Below the pieces are notes generated by a model, which saw only the letters and a list, made by a program, of their open reading frames with translations, made no database searches and was not told the DNA's origin. Positions 51,852 to 60,961 of a DNA stretch of 64,000 nucleotides are shown in pieces. The stretch lies in contig SVFV01000003.1 of assembly GCA_015056655.1 (NCBI GenBank), positions 1 through 64,000 of the forward strand, written 5' to 3'. Numbering within the stretch: position 1 is the stretch's first letter; the number at the start of each line of letters is the position of its first letter. The position numbers and the translations under genes were made by a program. The stretch is from Butyrivibrio sp. (lineage in GTDB: Bacteria > Bacillota > Clostridia > Lachnospirales > Lachnospiraceae).

Positions 51852-52910
51852 TTACTTATATACGACTTCCCTTTGAATATAAAAGCTAAGTAAGAACAAT
51901 ATGCAGTCAACAGGAATCTTCACAAGAACCTCCGGCGATGAAGGTATCATTCCATGGAAGAAGCTTACGAGGCTTCCACTTAAAAGCATTATTATAACTG
52001 CAAGAATAAGATATCTAATGGCAGCCCTTGTCTTGCTTCCCTTTCCTTTAAACACAACCTTGTAGTTGATAAGGAAGTTGTAAATTGCAGAAAGTACTCT
52101 CGCACATATAGTTGAAAGCATTATGTAGCCTATAGGAAGTCCTGTTATCCTTTTAAGTAGTGCGCAAAATACAGAGAATAAAACCATATCCACTATACTT
52201 GAGGACAAGGATGAAATCAGGAACTTACCAAATACTGCATAAATTCTGATGGAATCCTTGATTGGTCTGAAATGGCTGGTCTTGTTTTCCTCTATGTAAA
52301 TCGTCTTAATTGAAACTTCTGAAATATTTATGCCCTCTTCCTTTGCAGCAAGGAGCATGTTGGTCTCAAACTCAAACCTCTCTCCGTTTTCAGAAAGAAG
52401 TCTCTCCATAAATTTCTTAGGTATGGCACGAAGTCCTGTCTGGGTATCCCTTACAGATATTCCTGCAAGTGCAGACATAACCTTGCTTGTTACCTTATTG
52501 CCAAATACTGACCTTGCAGGTATTCCTGACTGATCAAAATCCCTTACTCCCATTATGAGATTGTCAGGATTAGCAATAAGAGCATCCATGCACTTTTTTA
52601 TATCCTCTGGAGTATGCTGACCATCTGAATCAGCAGTTATTACACCCGGCATATCAGGATACTCATTCAGGCAAAAGTTGAAGGCATTTTTTAATGCTCT
52701 TCCTTTTCCAAGATTCACTGCATGGCGCATTAAAATAACGCCAAATTCTTCCTTTGCCCTTTTAAACAGCGTTCCATATTTATCTGGATCAGAGCCATCA
52801 TCAACAATTATTACTGGTGAAAGCTCTGCCTTTTTAAGCTCATCCAAAAGCTTTATCATTTTTTCATCCGGCTCGTAAGCTGGAATAATTATCGGTATAG
52901 TTTTATTCAT
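51852..52910 (-). CDS. GT2 glycosyltransferase fused to GtrA-like membrane domain
   Basis: A 352-residue protein. Residues 1-215 are a GT-A domain, DPM1-like: IPIIIPAYEPD, VDDGSDPD, LGKGRALKNAF and DSD in ITADSDGQHTPED, then DTQTGLRA. From about 230 on, four hydrophobic helices form a GtrA-type domain (FLINYKVVFKG is the family's loop). Such proteins make polyprenyl-phosphate-linked sugars and flip or bind them. The neighbouring GT-C-like protein may use the product. The gene begins 26 bp after that gene; the ribosome site is weak, so translation may be coupled. Confidence 0.88.
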   Translation of the reverse strand: MNKTIPIIIPAYEPDEKMIKLLDELKKAELSPVIIVDDGSDPDKYGTLFKRAKEEFGVILMRHAVNLGKGRALKNAFNFCLNEYPDMPGVITADSDGQHTPEDIKKCMDALIANPDNLIMGVRDFDQSGIPARSVFGNKVTSKVMSALAGISVRDTQTGLRAIPKKFMERLLSENGERFEFETNMLLAAKEEGINISEVSIKTIYIEENKTSHFRPIKDSIRIYAVFGKFLISSLSSSIVDMVLFSVFCALLKRITGLPIGYIMLSTICARVLSAIYNFLINYKVVFKGKGSKTRAAIRYLILAVIIMLLSGSLVSFFHGMIPSSPEVLVKIPVDCILFLLSFYIQREVVYK

Positions 52911-52936
52911 AGATATATCTTAATCCATTCACTTCA

Positions 52937-54844
52937 TCATTGCATAGAAAGGATTATATCATCTCCGTTTCTCTGTACGCTATAAATCTTGTTATATTCA
53001 AAGCTCTCGCCCTGAGCCATCAAACCGTTAAAACACTCTGTAGCAAGCGAAAGTCTTTCCGCTTCATCATCCTCTGCCACCTTCTCAACATAGATAAACT
53101 CAGCATGAGAAGCTTTTATTTTCTGGCTTATGCTATCCCTGTTGTCATCCTTTTGAAGAGTCTCATAAACAACTGGAACAGGTGATGCCTCTTTGCTTAT
53201 ATATGTATCATGAACCCAGTGATTAAAGCTATCTGAACGAAGATTTAAAACTCTGTGTCCCCATAGTCTGGTCTCACCCAAAATATTTGCAAGAAATTCC
53301 TGTGCTCCCGCATCGAGCATTGCCTCGTTATAAGCTTTGTTCTCATCAAAAGTTTGTCTATATCCAAAAAGTGCTTTATAAATACCTGTGTAATCTGTAG
53401 TAAGTAAAATGAATGCTGCGATAATTATAGCAACATTCCTATATGCCTTTGAGCCGCCTTCTGCACTTCTTAAATTAGCCTTTTTAAGTGCTGCTCCCAT
53501 TATAAGGTACATACTTCCAAGCACGAAGGGTGCACCGTATCTTGCAATTGAGTTTGTCATTGCGAAGGCATCAAGGTACTGATCCTCTGACTGGAAAAGT
53601 GATATATGCGCAAAGAATATCAGTCCATAAGTAATAAGCCCAGTTATCACAGTATAGATAACTATTCTCTTCTTCTCTTTTCCTTCAAATATCTTAAATT
53701 TACAAAGAGCAAAAAGCGCTGCAAATATAAGCACAAGAATAACGCCTATAGAAGGATCAAAGGTTATATTGTGGTCTGCATGCATAGGCATCGTCCACAT
53801 TCCAAGCATGAAGAATTTCGCCTTATCAAGTGCATTAGAAGGAACGGCGTAGGAGCCTGTTGCCATCTTTATGCCAAGGCCTGTTGACTTAGCTACTCTC
53901 CTGTTTATAAAGCAAAAGCAAAGCCAGCTTGCGTATGTAAGAAACGCCATCCCCATTGATATAAAAGCTTTCTTTGTGTCTGCTTTTGTATCCCTTACCA
54001 CGTCCCTACTTCTAATTACAAAATAGAAAATAGCTGCAAATGCTGCCCACTCTATTCCAACTGATTTTGTAATAAAAAGTACAGCCATATAGATGGCGAT
54101 TCTTCCAAAGTAGAAAAGCTCATCATGATTATCTCTATCCCAAATCGCATACAGAAGTGCTCCGTACAAAATTCCAATAGTGATATCAGCAGGAGTTCCG
54201 TAGAACACTATGCCATTTACTATTCCAGGGATAAGGAAAATAAAAGCTGCTGCAATGCCTGATAAAGTCTTTCTCTTTTCAAAGGTTTTAACCAGCGGCA
54301 AAAGAAAAACGGCATTAAGAGCATAGTATCCTGCAAACTGAAGTCCTTCCCTATACTCTCTCATGCTGATCTGTAAAAATATCCATTTAAACAGTGAAGT
54401 CACCGGAGGGTAATCTCCAAACTCCGGTGACACATTTCCATATTTTCCTGGAAAACCATTTAAATAAAAAAGCTGTTTTGCATCGGATGACCAGAAATTG
54501 ATGTCATCCCACCATGTAAAAATCTGATCTTTTGTAAGGAATGTAATTGCTGTAAGTATGACTACAAATACGACAGGAGCAGGTGAAACAAGTCGCTTAA
54601 GCTTTAGAGCCAAAGCATTTGTCCCATCTCTTTTTACTGCCTTAACTGCACTTATTGCCACTTCCAGTATTATTAGTAATGAAAAAGCGTATATCACCTG
54701 CATATTGCGAAGGACAGCCAGTACATAAAGTACAAGTATAAATCCTCCGCAGGTTACAGGAAGCGTATCGCATACACTTTCATCAAATAAATTTGCTATA
54801 AAAAACGCCGCTAAAATAATTGCAGTTACAATAAGTAGCCACAT
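52937..54844 (-). CDS. polytopic GT-C-type glycosyltransferase-like membrane protein
   Basis: A 635-residue membrane protein with about 12 helices and a soluble C-terminal domain. The first large extracytoplasmic loop holds WWDDINFWSSDAKQLFYLNG with a GDYPPVTSL motif, the acidic pair and 'YPP' typical of GT-C enzymes that use polyprenyl-linked sugars. No family name is certain. The GT2-GtrA gene follows immediately, and together they suggest a cell-envelope glycan or teichoic-acid-like modification pathway. GGAG precedes the ATG. Confidence 0.72.
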   Translation of the reverse strand: MWLLIVTAIILAAFFIANLFDESVCDTLPVTCGGFILVLYVLAVLRNMQVIYAFSLLIILEVAISAVKAVKRDGTNALALKLKRLVSPAPVVFVVILTAITFLTKDQIFTWWDDINFWSSDAKQLFYLNGFPGKYGNVSPEFGDYPPVTSLFKWIFLQISMREYREGLQFAGYYALNAVFLLPLVKTFEKRKTLSGIAAAFIFLIPGIVNGIVFYGTPADITIGILYGALLYAIWDRDNHDELFYFGRIAIYMAVLFITKSVGIEWAAFAAIFYFVIRSRDVVRDTKADTKKAFISMGMAFLTYASWLCFCFINRRVAKSTGLGIKMATGSYAVPSNALDKAKFFMLGMWTMPMHADHNITFDPSIGVILVLIFAALFALCKFKIFEGKEKKRIVIYTVITGLITYGLIFFAHISLFQSEDQYLDAFAMTNSIARYGAPFVLGSMYLIMGAALKKANLRSAEGGSKAYRNVAIIIAAFILLTTDYTGIYKALFGYRQTFDENKAYNEAMLDAGAQEFLANILGETRLWGHRVLNLRSDSFNHWVHDTYISKEASPVPVVYETLQKDDNRDSISQKIKASHAEFIYVEKVAEDDEAERLSLATECFNGLMAQGESFEYNKIYSVQRNGDDIILSMQ

Positions 54845-54880
54845 AAAGTAAAACTCCTAACCTCTTTCATACTCCCCAAA

Positions 54881-56482
54881 TTACAGCTTGAACAAAGTTC
54901 CAATAAGACCTCTTCCAAGACTTGCACCAAGGTTTCCACCCAGTGTCTTTCCAAATTTCCCAAAGCTCTTTCCGGCAGCTTTTCCAACCTCTCGTCCAAC
55001 AGTTCCAGAAACTGTTGATGCAACTGATTTTGCTGCTCTCTTCTTTGCAGCTTCTGCCTTCTGCTTTTCTCTTTCCTCTGCTTTTGCCTTAGCAGCTGCT
55101 TCCTTCTCAGCAGCCTTTGCAGCTGCAGCAGCTTCTTTTTCCTTAGCCTTCGCTGCCTCTTCCTCAGCCTTAGCTCTTGCTGCTTCTTCAGCATCAAGTA
55201 CACCCTTTCTCTTGAGCATCTCATAAGCTGATTCGTTGTCTACAGCATTCGCGTATGTAGTATAAAGCAAATTTCCCTTAATCTCGTTATCACGAATTCC
55301 ATCATCTATTCCACCTATCTTACTCATAGGAGGAAGGATAAATACTCTCTTAGCTATAGAGGGTGTTCCACTCTCATCAAGGAAGGATACAATTGCTTCT
55401 CCAGTGCCAAGCTCCATGATTGCATCAAAGGTCTTAAACTCAGGATTCTCTCTAAATGACTCAGCTGCTGCCTTAACAGCCTTCTGATCAGCAGGTGTAT
55501 ATGCATGAAGTGCATGCTGAATCTTGTTTCCAAGCTGAGCAAGAACTCCATCAGGAATGTCCCTCGGATTCTGAGTTACAAAGTAAACTCCGACGCCCTT
55601 TGAACGAATGAGTTTAACTACCTGTTCAATCTTGTCAAGAAGTGCCTTTGAGGTATCCTTGAAAAGAAGATGTGCTTCGTCAAAGAAGAATACCATCTTG
55701 GGCTTTTCCATATCTCCAACCTCAGGAAGTGTCTCAAAAAGCTCAGACAGCATCCAAAGAAGGAAGGATGAATACAAAACACCATTATTTATGAGGCTCT
55801 GGGAATCAAGAATATTAATCATTCCCTTTCCATTTGTATCAGTTTTAAACCAGTCCCTAAGGTCAAGAGCCGGCTCGCCAAAAAACTTGTCTCCTCCCTG
55901 TGTCTCAAGAGCTACAACTCCGCGGATGATAGCGCTTATGGAAACAGGGCTCATCTTGCCGTATTCCTCAGCATAAACCTTGTTGTTATCAGAAATCTCA
56001 TTAAGAAGTGCCTTGAGATCCTTCGTATCAAAAAGGAACCAGCCATTGTCATCAGCAATCTTAAATGCGATTGTAAGGATATCACTCTGAAGGTCATTAA
56101 GTCCCATGATTCTTGAAAGAAGAATCGGTCCCATCTCTGATATTGTTGTGCGAAGCGGAATACCCTTTTGTCCAAAAATATCAAAGAAATTTACAGGATA
56201 TTTTTTGTACTCATAGCCTGTTCCGGCAAGACCAAATCTCTCAATTCGCTCTTCCATTCCAGAGCCTTCAGTCACCATTCCTGCAAGATCTCCCTTAACA
56301 TCTGCAAGAAATACCGGAACTCCCATATCGCTAAAGGACTCAGCCAAAACCTTCAGGGTAACAGTTTTTCCTGTACCTGTTGCACCAGCTATAAGTCCAT
56401 GTCTGTTAGCCATTTTAGGTAAAAGAAAAACGTTCTCCCCATCTCCCCCATTTGCGATCCAAACTTTCCCATCCTTAAACAT
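54881..56482 (-). CDS. HerA-like ATPase (DUF853)
   Basis: A 533-residue ATPase of the DUF853/YjgR type in the HerA/FtsK superfamily. Walker A is AGATGTGKTVTLK, Walker B FFDEAHLLF, and the start MFKDGKVWIANGGDGENVFL is typical. RPD-like SKGVGVYFVTQNPRDIPD holds the sensor. The last 110 residues are an Ala/Lys/Glu-rich coiled coil (about residues 425-480) and a Gly-rich end, as in many DUF853 proteins. The cellular role is unproven. It is in a same-strand run with the GTPase upstream and GT-C protein downstream. Confidence 0.88.
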   Translation of the reverse strand: MFKDGKVWIANGGDGENVFLLPKMANRHGLIAGATGTGKTVTLKVLAESFSDMGVPVFLADVKGDLAGMVTEGSGMEERIERFGLAGTGYEYKKYPVNFFDIFGQKGIPLRTTISEMGPILLSRIMGLNDLQSDILTIAFKIADDNGWFLFDTKDLKALLNEISDNNKVYAEEYGKMSPVSISAIIRGVVALETQGGDKFFGEPALDLRDWFKTDTNGKGMINILDSQSLINNGVLYSSFLLWMLSELFETLPEVGDMEKPKMVFFFDEAHLLFKDTSKALLDKIEQVVKLIRSKGVGVYFVTQNPRDIPDGVLAQLGNKIQHALHAYTPADQKAVKAAAESFRENPEFKTFDAIMELGTGEAIVSFLDESGTPSIAKRVFILPPMSKIGGIDDGIRDNEIKGNLLYTTYANAVDNESAYEMLKRKGVLDAEEAARAKAEEEAAKAKEKEAAAAAKAAEKEAAAKAKAEEREKQKAEAAKKRAAKSVASTVSGTVGREVGKAAGKSFGKFGKTLGGNLGASLGRGLIGTLFKL

Positions 56483-56553
56483 ATTTCATACCTCTCCATT
56501 TATATATTTTTAAATCATCTGATTGCCATGCAATGCAGACTAAAAATTCTTTT

Positions 56554-57717
56554 TTAACAGGTTGCAGCCTTCCTCGTAAAGGACGAAAGGATAATATCCA
56601 GTATCTCATTTTTGCCAGCGTCATCTGGAATATCCGTAACAACCTCACTCATTTCAGCTACAACATTCTTTGTAAGCTTACCCTCAAGTGCCTTCTCAGC
56701 CCATTCAACATCATCAAGGGAGTGCTCACCTGTATACACCTTCTCGAAAATATAAGAAGCGCCTTCGCCTACAGCAAAAACAATGGTTCCGGCGATAAAT
56801 GCATTTATAACTGCTGCACCAAGATTAAGCCCCGGGATCATCTTAAGGCCAGAAACGATAGCCTTTCCCATGGCGCCCTTGGTTCCAATATCCACGATGG
56901 AGCTGATCAAAGCCTTTGTCTTTTGATTTTTCTTGATCCCCCATATCTTTGCGATGGATTCAATCGCCATTTTTTCAGTTGGCTGCAAAAGCATGGCATC
57001 TGCAAAAGGAGGCGCTCCGGCACCAGCTGTGATTCCAGCAAGCGTAGCCACACTGATAACTGCCTGAGCCATAGCTCTTTTCCTGGAAAGATTGTAACGT
57101 TCAAGGTCTTTTTCAGCTGCCTGATAGCCCTCAGGCAAAAGGCTGTTTGTAAGCTCTATAAGCTCTGTAATGCCCTTTGGAATTTCCAATACGCCATCCT
57201 TTGTGGTGCTTGGCTTTGCAACTACAGAAACTATCTCAGTAAGCCTAGTGGCATATTTTGTCTTTGATAAAAATGTCTTTTCGATAATCTGCTGTGCTTC
57301 CTCAGTATCACTTTCCTTATATGACTGAGTGATGACAGCAATTATAGGTGCATTTTTCCATGCACTAATGGCATTCATAAGTGAATCTATAGTCTTAGGA
57401 AAAAGCTTAGCTGTGAATCTGTCAACGCAGAACCAGACAACACTAATTCTTTTATCCTCGTCTCTGTCCTTGAGACATTCCGCGGACCATTTTTTCACAG
57501 CACTCACTGCCTTGTGTTCCTTAAAAACACCTGGCTCGAGTCCAACAGTATCAATAAGGCGAAATGATAATCCCTCGTTATCGTAAATCTTAAAGTCCGG
57601 AGACTTCACGCTAGCTGAAAGTGGTAGTTTCTGGCAATTTTCGCCAAGAACAGCCTTGATCAAGGTAGACTTGCCAACACCTGCGTAACCCACAACAAGA
57701 ACGTTTCCTTTGCCCAT
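56554..57717 (-). CDS. Era-like GTPase with DUF697-type C-terminal region
   Basis: A 387-residue protein. The G domain (1-190) has G1 VVGYAGVGKSTLIKAV, G3 IDTVGLEPG and the G4-like region AVITQSYK (replacing NKxD, so guanine specificity is unclear). The C-terminal half has hydrophobic, Gly-rich stretches (SVATLAGITAGAGAPP and GLNLGAAVINAFIAGTIVF) as in DUF697/YcjX-type proteins, which may contact membranes. It sits 71 bp upstream of the HerA-like gene. Function is unknown. Confidence 0.8.
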   Translation of the reverse strand: MGKGNVLVVGYAGVGKSTLIKAVLGENCQKLPLSASVKSPDFKIYDNEGLSFRLIDTVGLEPGVFKEHKAVSAVKKWSAECLKDRDEDKRISVVWFCVDRFTAKLFPKTIDSLMNAISAWKNAPIIAVITQSYKESDTEEAQQIIEKTFLSKTKYATRLTEIVSVVAKPSTTKDGVLEIPKGITELIELTNSLLPEGYQAAEKDLERYNLSRKRAMAQAVISVATLAGITAGAGAPPFADAMLLQPTEKMAIESIAKIWGIKKNQKTKALISSIVDIGTKGAMGKAIVSGLKMIPGLNLGAAVINAFIAGTIVFAVGEGASYIFEKVYTGEHSLDDVEWAEKALEGKLTKNVVAEMSEVVTDIPDDAGKNEILDIILSSFTRKAATC

Positions 57718-57799
57718 TGTATTTACCCCTCAAAAGTGAAACCAACGCCACCAACACTAATAGTATAGCATTAACAATTTTATGGCTCAACGTTAAAAA

Positions 57800-57828
57800 A
57801 GCCCCGCGGTCGAAGAACCGGCGGGGCT
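57800..57828 (-). terminator. intrinsic terminator of the alcohol dehydrogenase gene
   Basis: AGCCCCGC (57800-57807) pairs perfectly with GCGGGGCT (57821-57828), with an inner GGT/ACC. The minus strand continues TTTTTTAAC. Confidence 0.9.
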
Positions 57829-57847
57829 AAAATATACGTCTAAGTTT

Positions 57848-58996
57848 TTATGCCATGAGCATGCGGAACATTTCAATAACCTGTTCTTTGGTTGCTTCTC
57901 TCGGATTTCCGGGATAGCATGCATCGTTAAGTGCATCTGTAGCAAGAGTATCAAGATCCTCTTCTTTAATCTTATCAAGAGTCTTCGGAATACCAACATC
58001 CTCTGAAAGCTTCTTAACTGCATTTATTGCAGCATCTCTGTACTCTTCCTGAGACATATTGTCAACGCCTTCAACACCCATTGCTCTAGCAACTTCACGA
58101 AGTCTCTCACCTGTGTACTCACGGTTGAACTCCATAGAAATCGGAAGGAACATTGCGCAAGCTACTCCATGAGGAGTGTCATAATGAGCTGAAAGTGTGT
58201 GAGCCATAGCATGGTCGATACCAAGACCAACATTTGAGAAGCCCATTCCTGCGATGTACTGACCAAGTGCCATACCCTCTCGGCCTTCCTTGGTGTTTTC
58301 AACAGCGCCACGAAGATGCTTTGAGATAAGCTTGATAGCCTCAAGATGGAACATATCTGTCATCTCCCATGCTGCCCTTGTTGTGTAACCTTCGATTGCA
58401 TGTGTAAGAGCATCCATACCTGTTGAAGCTGTAAGTCCCTTAGGCATTGATGACATCATTTCAGGATCAACAATAGCAACTATAGGCATATCGTGTGTAT
58501 CTACGCATACAAACTTTCTCTCTTTTTCAACGTCAGTAATAACGTAGTTGATTGTAACCTCTGCTGCTGTTCCGGCTGTTGTAGCAACTGCAATGATCGG
58601 AACGCAAGGATTCTTTGTGGGAGCAACTCCCTCAAGTGAACGAACATCTGCAAACTCAGGGTTTGTGATGATGATACCGATAGCCTTTGAAGTATCCATA
58701 GAGGAGCCACCGCCAACTGCTACGATACAGTCTGCTCCGGATTTTTTGAAAGCTTCAACACCATTCTTTACATTTTCGATTGTAGGATTAGGCTTAATAT
58801 CTGAATAAATCTCGTAAGGAATCTTCGCTCCGTCAAGAAGATCAGTAACCTTTGCTGTTACACCGAACTTTATAAGATCAGGATCAGATGCGACAAATGC
58901 CTTCTTAAAGCCGCGGTTGTTAATCTCGTTAACAACCTCACTTACTGCACCTGCTCCATGATAAGATGTGCCATTTAATGAAATTCTGTTTGCCAT
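57848..58996 (-). CDS. fucO: iron-containing alcohol dehydrogenase, lactaldehyde reductase type
   Basis: FucO reduces L-lactaldehyde to 1,2-propanediol with NADH during deoxy-sugar fermentation. The 382-residue length equals E. coli FucO. Visible are the NAD loop VGGGSSMDTSKAIGI, the ATTAGTAAEVT segment, and the iron ligands in GMDALTHAIEGYTT, GLGIDHAMAHTLSAHYDTPHG. The substrate is inferred from family resemblance; other short-chain alcohols are possible. No fucose or rhamnose genes are near. It has an AAGGAGG site and its own terminator, downstream of the TetR regulator. Confidence 0.85.
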   Translation of the reverse strand: MANRISLNGTSYHGAGAVSEVVNEINNRGFKKAFVASDPDLIKFGVTAKVTDLLDGAKIPYEIYSDIKPNPTIENVKNGVEAFKKSGADCIVAVGGGSSMDTSKAIGIIITNPEFADVRSLEGVAPTKNPCVPIIAVATTAGTAAEVTINYVITDVEKERKFVCVDTHDMPIVAIVDPEMMSSMPKGLTASTGMDALTHAIEGYTTRAAWEMTDMFHLEAIKLISKHLRGAVENTKEGREGMALGQYIAGMGFSNVGLGIDHAMAHTLSAHYDTPHGVACAMFLPISMEFNREYTGERLREVARAMGVEGVDNMSQEEYRDAAINAVKKLSEDVGIPKTLDKIKEEDLDTLATDALNDACYPGNPREATKEQVIEMFRMLMA

Positions 58997-59137
58997 AAAA
59001 CTATTATCCTCCTTTACAAAACTTCTGCGTTACACGCAAGTTTCCTACCAAAGAAAATCATAGCATTTATGGGCATTTATTATAAGTTACACTTAGGGCA
59101 TTTTGTATCATATTCCATTCAATTTCAGAAAAAGTAC

Positions 59138-59177
59138 AGGACTTTTTAAACTTCATGAATTGTGTTTAAAAAGTCCT
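59138..59177 (-). terminator. intrinsic terminator of the TetR gene
   Basis: A 14-base stem, AGGACTTTTTAAAC with its complement (59138-59151, 59164-59177), has a 12-base loop. The minus strand then reads GTACTTTTTC. It lies between tetR and fucO, so fucO should have its own promoter. Confidence 0.8.
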
Positions 59178-59182
59178 TCTTT

Positions 59183-59752
59183 TTATAAAATATTCAATTT
59201 CAAGAAAAGATCCCGTACCCGGTCAGGCATAGCCTCGATCATAATATCAGCCAGTTCTTCTTCTGCATCCTTCATTCCGCCAAGTACCCATTTTACTGTC
59301 ATGTAGATGGATGCCTGACAATACATTTCAAGAAGTTTTTTGATTTTAGAATCCGGCAATTTCCCAGACTTCTCACGAATGAGTCTGCAGTAATGCTCAT
59401 ATATCATGTAAAAATCATGATCCTTTAAGTTGTTCTGCTCATCAACGCGAAAGGCTGCAGTGAAAAATAGTCTCTCTTCCTTTATGTATTTGAACTTTTT
59501 GATAAGCCCCTCGCGAAGGGTCTCGCCACTTCCCATCTCCTTGAAGGATTGCTCCAAAAGCCTGTCAAAATACCAGTTTATAAGATCATATTTATCTATA
59601 AAATTCCGATAGAAGGTCTGTCTTGAAACACCGCACACATCTACTATCTGCTTAACGGTAATGTTCTCAACAGAAGTAGTCTTCATGCATTCCTTCACCG
59701 CTTCTGCAAGCTTGTATTTGCTGCTTAAATTTCCTTTTTCTTCCATGCCCAT
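59183..59752 (-). CDS. TetR-family transcriptional regulator (DhaS-like)
   Basis: A 189-residue regulator. The N-terminal helix-turn-helix is KQIVDVCGVSRQTFYRNFID, with the DKYDLINWYF stretch common in DhaS-like TetR members. The C-terminal ligand-binding half is helical (for example EHYCRLIREKSGKLPD). An ATG six bases later (MEEKGN) could be the true start, as the ribosome binding site is poor. It is coupled to the DUF362 gene upstream (7-bp gap) and flanked by fucO, so those are the likeliest targets. Ligand unknown. Confidence 0.87.
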   Translation of the reverse strand: MGMEEKGNLSSKYKLAEAVKECMKTTSVENITVKQIVDVCGVSRQTFYRNFIDKYDLINWYFDRLLEQSFKEMGSGETLREGLIKKFKYIKEERLFFTAAFRVDEQNNLKDHDFYMIYEHYCRLIREKSGKLPDSKIKKLLEMYCQASIYMTVKWVLGGMKDAEEELADIMIEAMPDRVRDLFLKLNIL

Positions 59753-59759
59753 AACTTTT

Positions 59760-60884
59760 TTACTTCATCGTGACCAGTTCATAATCTCTCGTTCCAACAC
59801 CAATCTTTTGTGCATGTTCCAGAGTTTCAGCCCAGGAAACATTAGGGTTACTGTTGTGCCACACATCCCCAAGGTCATGGAAGTGTGCTTTTGCCATATT
59901 ATCGCCAAGCTGACTGTTTCTGATAGGCTTAACCTTCTGGCAAAGATCAACACAGGCCTGATCCAAAGCAACAGGGTCAAATGAAGCAAGCATTCCGATA
60001 TCCGGAAGTATTGGTGCGTCATTTTCTCCATGACAGTCGCAGTTAGGTGAAACATCAGTTATAAGACTGATATGGAAGTTAGGTCTTCCACTAACGACTG
60101 CTGCTGTGTATTCCGCCATTCTTCTTCCAAGCATCTGAGGTGCATCCCAGTTATTATTCTCTATGGCATCAAAGGTACAGGCACCTATACAACGACCACA
60201 GCCCTTACACTTATCGGGATCGATCCATGCTTTATTATTGCTATAGCTGATTGCATCTGAACCACATTCCCTTGCACATCTCTTACAGCCTCTACACAAA
60301 TCTTCTATAACATGAGGCTGTCCACTGTTATGCTGCTGCATTTTTCCAGCGCGGCTTCCACATCCCATGCCCAGGTTTTTGATCGCACCGCCAAAGCCAG
60401 CTTGCTCGTGACCTTTGAAATGATTAAGAGAAATCACTATGTCTGCATCCATCACAGCACGACCAATATAGGCTTCCTTACAATACTCACCATTAGGAAC
60501 AGGCACGATTATGTCATCCGTACCCCTAAGACCATCAGCGATGATTATCTGACAACCTGTTGTAACAGTATTAAATCCATTTATATTTGCGCAGTCCAAA
60601 TGCTCAAGAGCATGCTTTCTGCTTCCGGGATACAGTGTATTACAATCCGTCAAAAAAGGAAGTCCGCCATTTTCCTTAATAACATCTGCCACTGCCTTGG
60701 CGTAGTTAGGTCTAAGGTAAGCAAGATTACCAAGCTCACCAAAGTGCATCTTAATAGCAACAAATTTTCCGTCCATATCTATTGACTGAATTCCAGCCAT
60801 TTTTATAAGCTTCTGAAGCTTTACTGTAAGGCTCACACCAAGCTGTGTCCTAAAATCTGTGAAGTAAACCTTTGCCTTTTCCAT
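59760..60884 (-). CDS. DUF362 protein with two 4Fe-4S clusters
   Basis: A 374-residue protein. The DUF362 domain (1-190) begins VYFTDFRTQLGVSL and has ISLNHFKGHEQAGFGGAIKNLGMG. Two ferredoxin motifs follow: CRGCKRCARECGSDAI and CKGCGRCIGACTFDAI, predicted 2[4Fe-4S]. The end of the protein carries VSPNCDCHGENDAPILPDIG and FDPVALDQACVDLC. The family's reaction is unknown; it is probably redox-linked. It is followed 7 bp later by the TetR gene, so the two share a transcript. Confidence 0.87.
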   Translation of the reverse strand: MEKAKVYFTDFRTQLGVSLTVKLQKLIKMAGIQSIDMDGKFVAIKMHFGELGNLAYLRPNYAKAVADVIKENGGLPFLTDCNTLYPGSRKHALEHLDCANINGFNTVTTGCQIIIADGLRGTDDIIVPVPNGEYCKEAYIGRAVMDADIVISLNHFKGHEQAGFGGAIKNLGMGCGSRAGKMQQHNSGQPHVIEDLCRGCKRCARECGSDAISYSNNKAWIDPDKCKGCGRCIGACTFDAIENNNWDAPQMLGRRMAEYTAAVVSGRPNFHISLITDVSPNCDCHGENDAPILPDIGMLASFDPVALDQACVDLCQKVKPIRNSQLGDNMAKAHFHDLGDVWHNSNPNVSWAETLEHAQKIGVGTRDYELVTMK

Positions 60885-60961
60885 ATGCCAAAATCTCCTT
60901 TCCTAACCTCTAGACCAAGTTACTACGCGCACATTTTTCAGTACTATTATACAGCATATTT

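Noticed and set aside
56533..57267. A 244-codon plus-strand frame antisense to the GTPase.
   Set aside because: The GTPase frame has full G1 and G3 motifs. The antisense frame has no recognisable motif or ribosome site.
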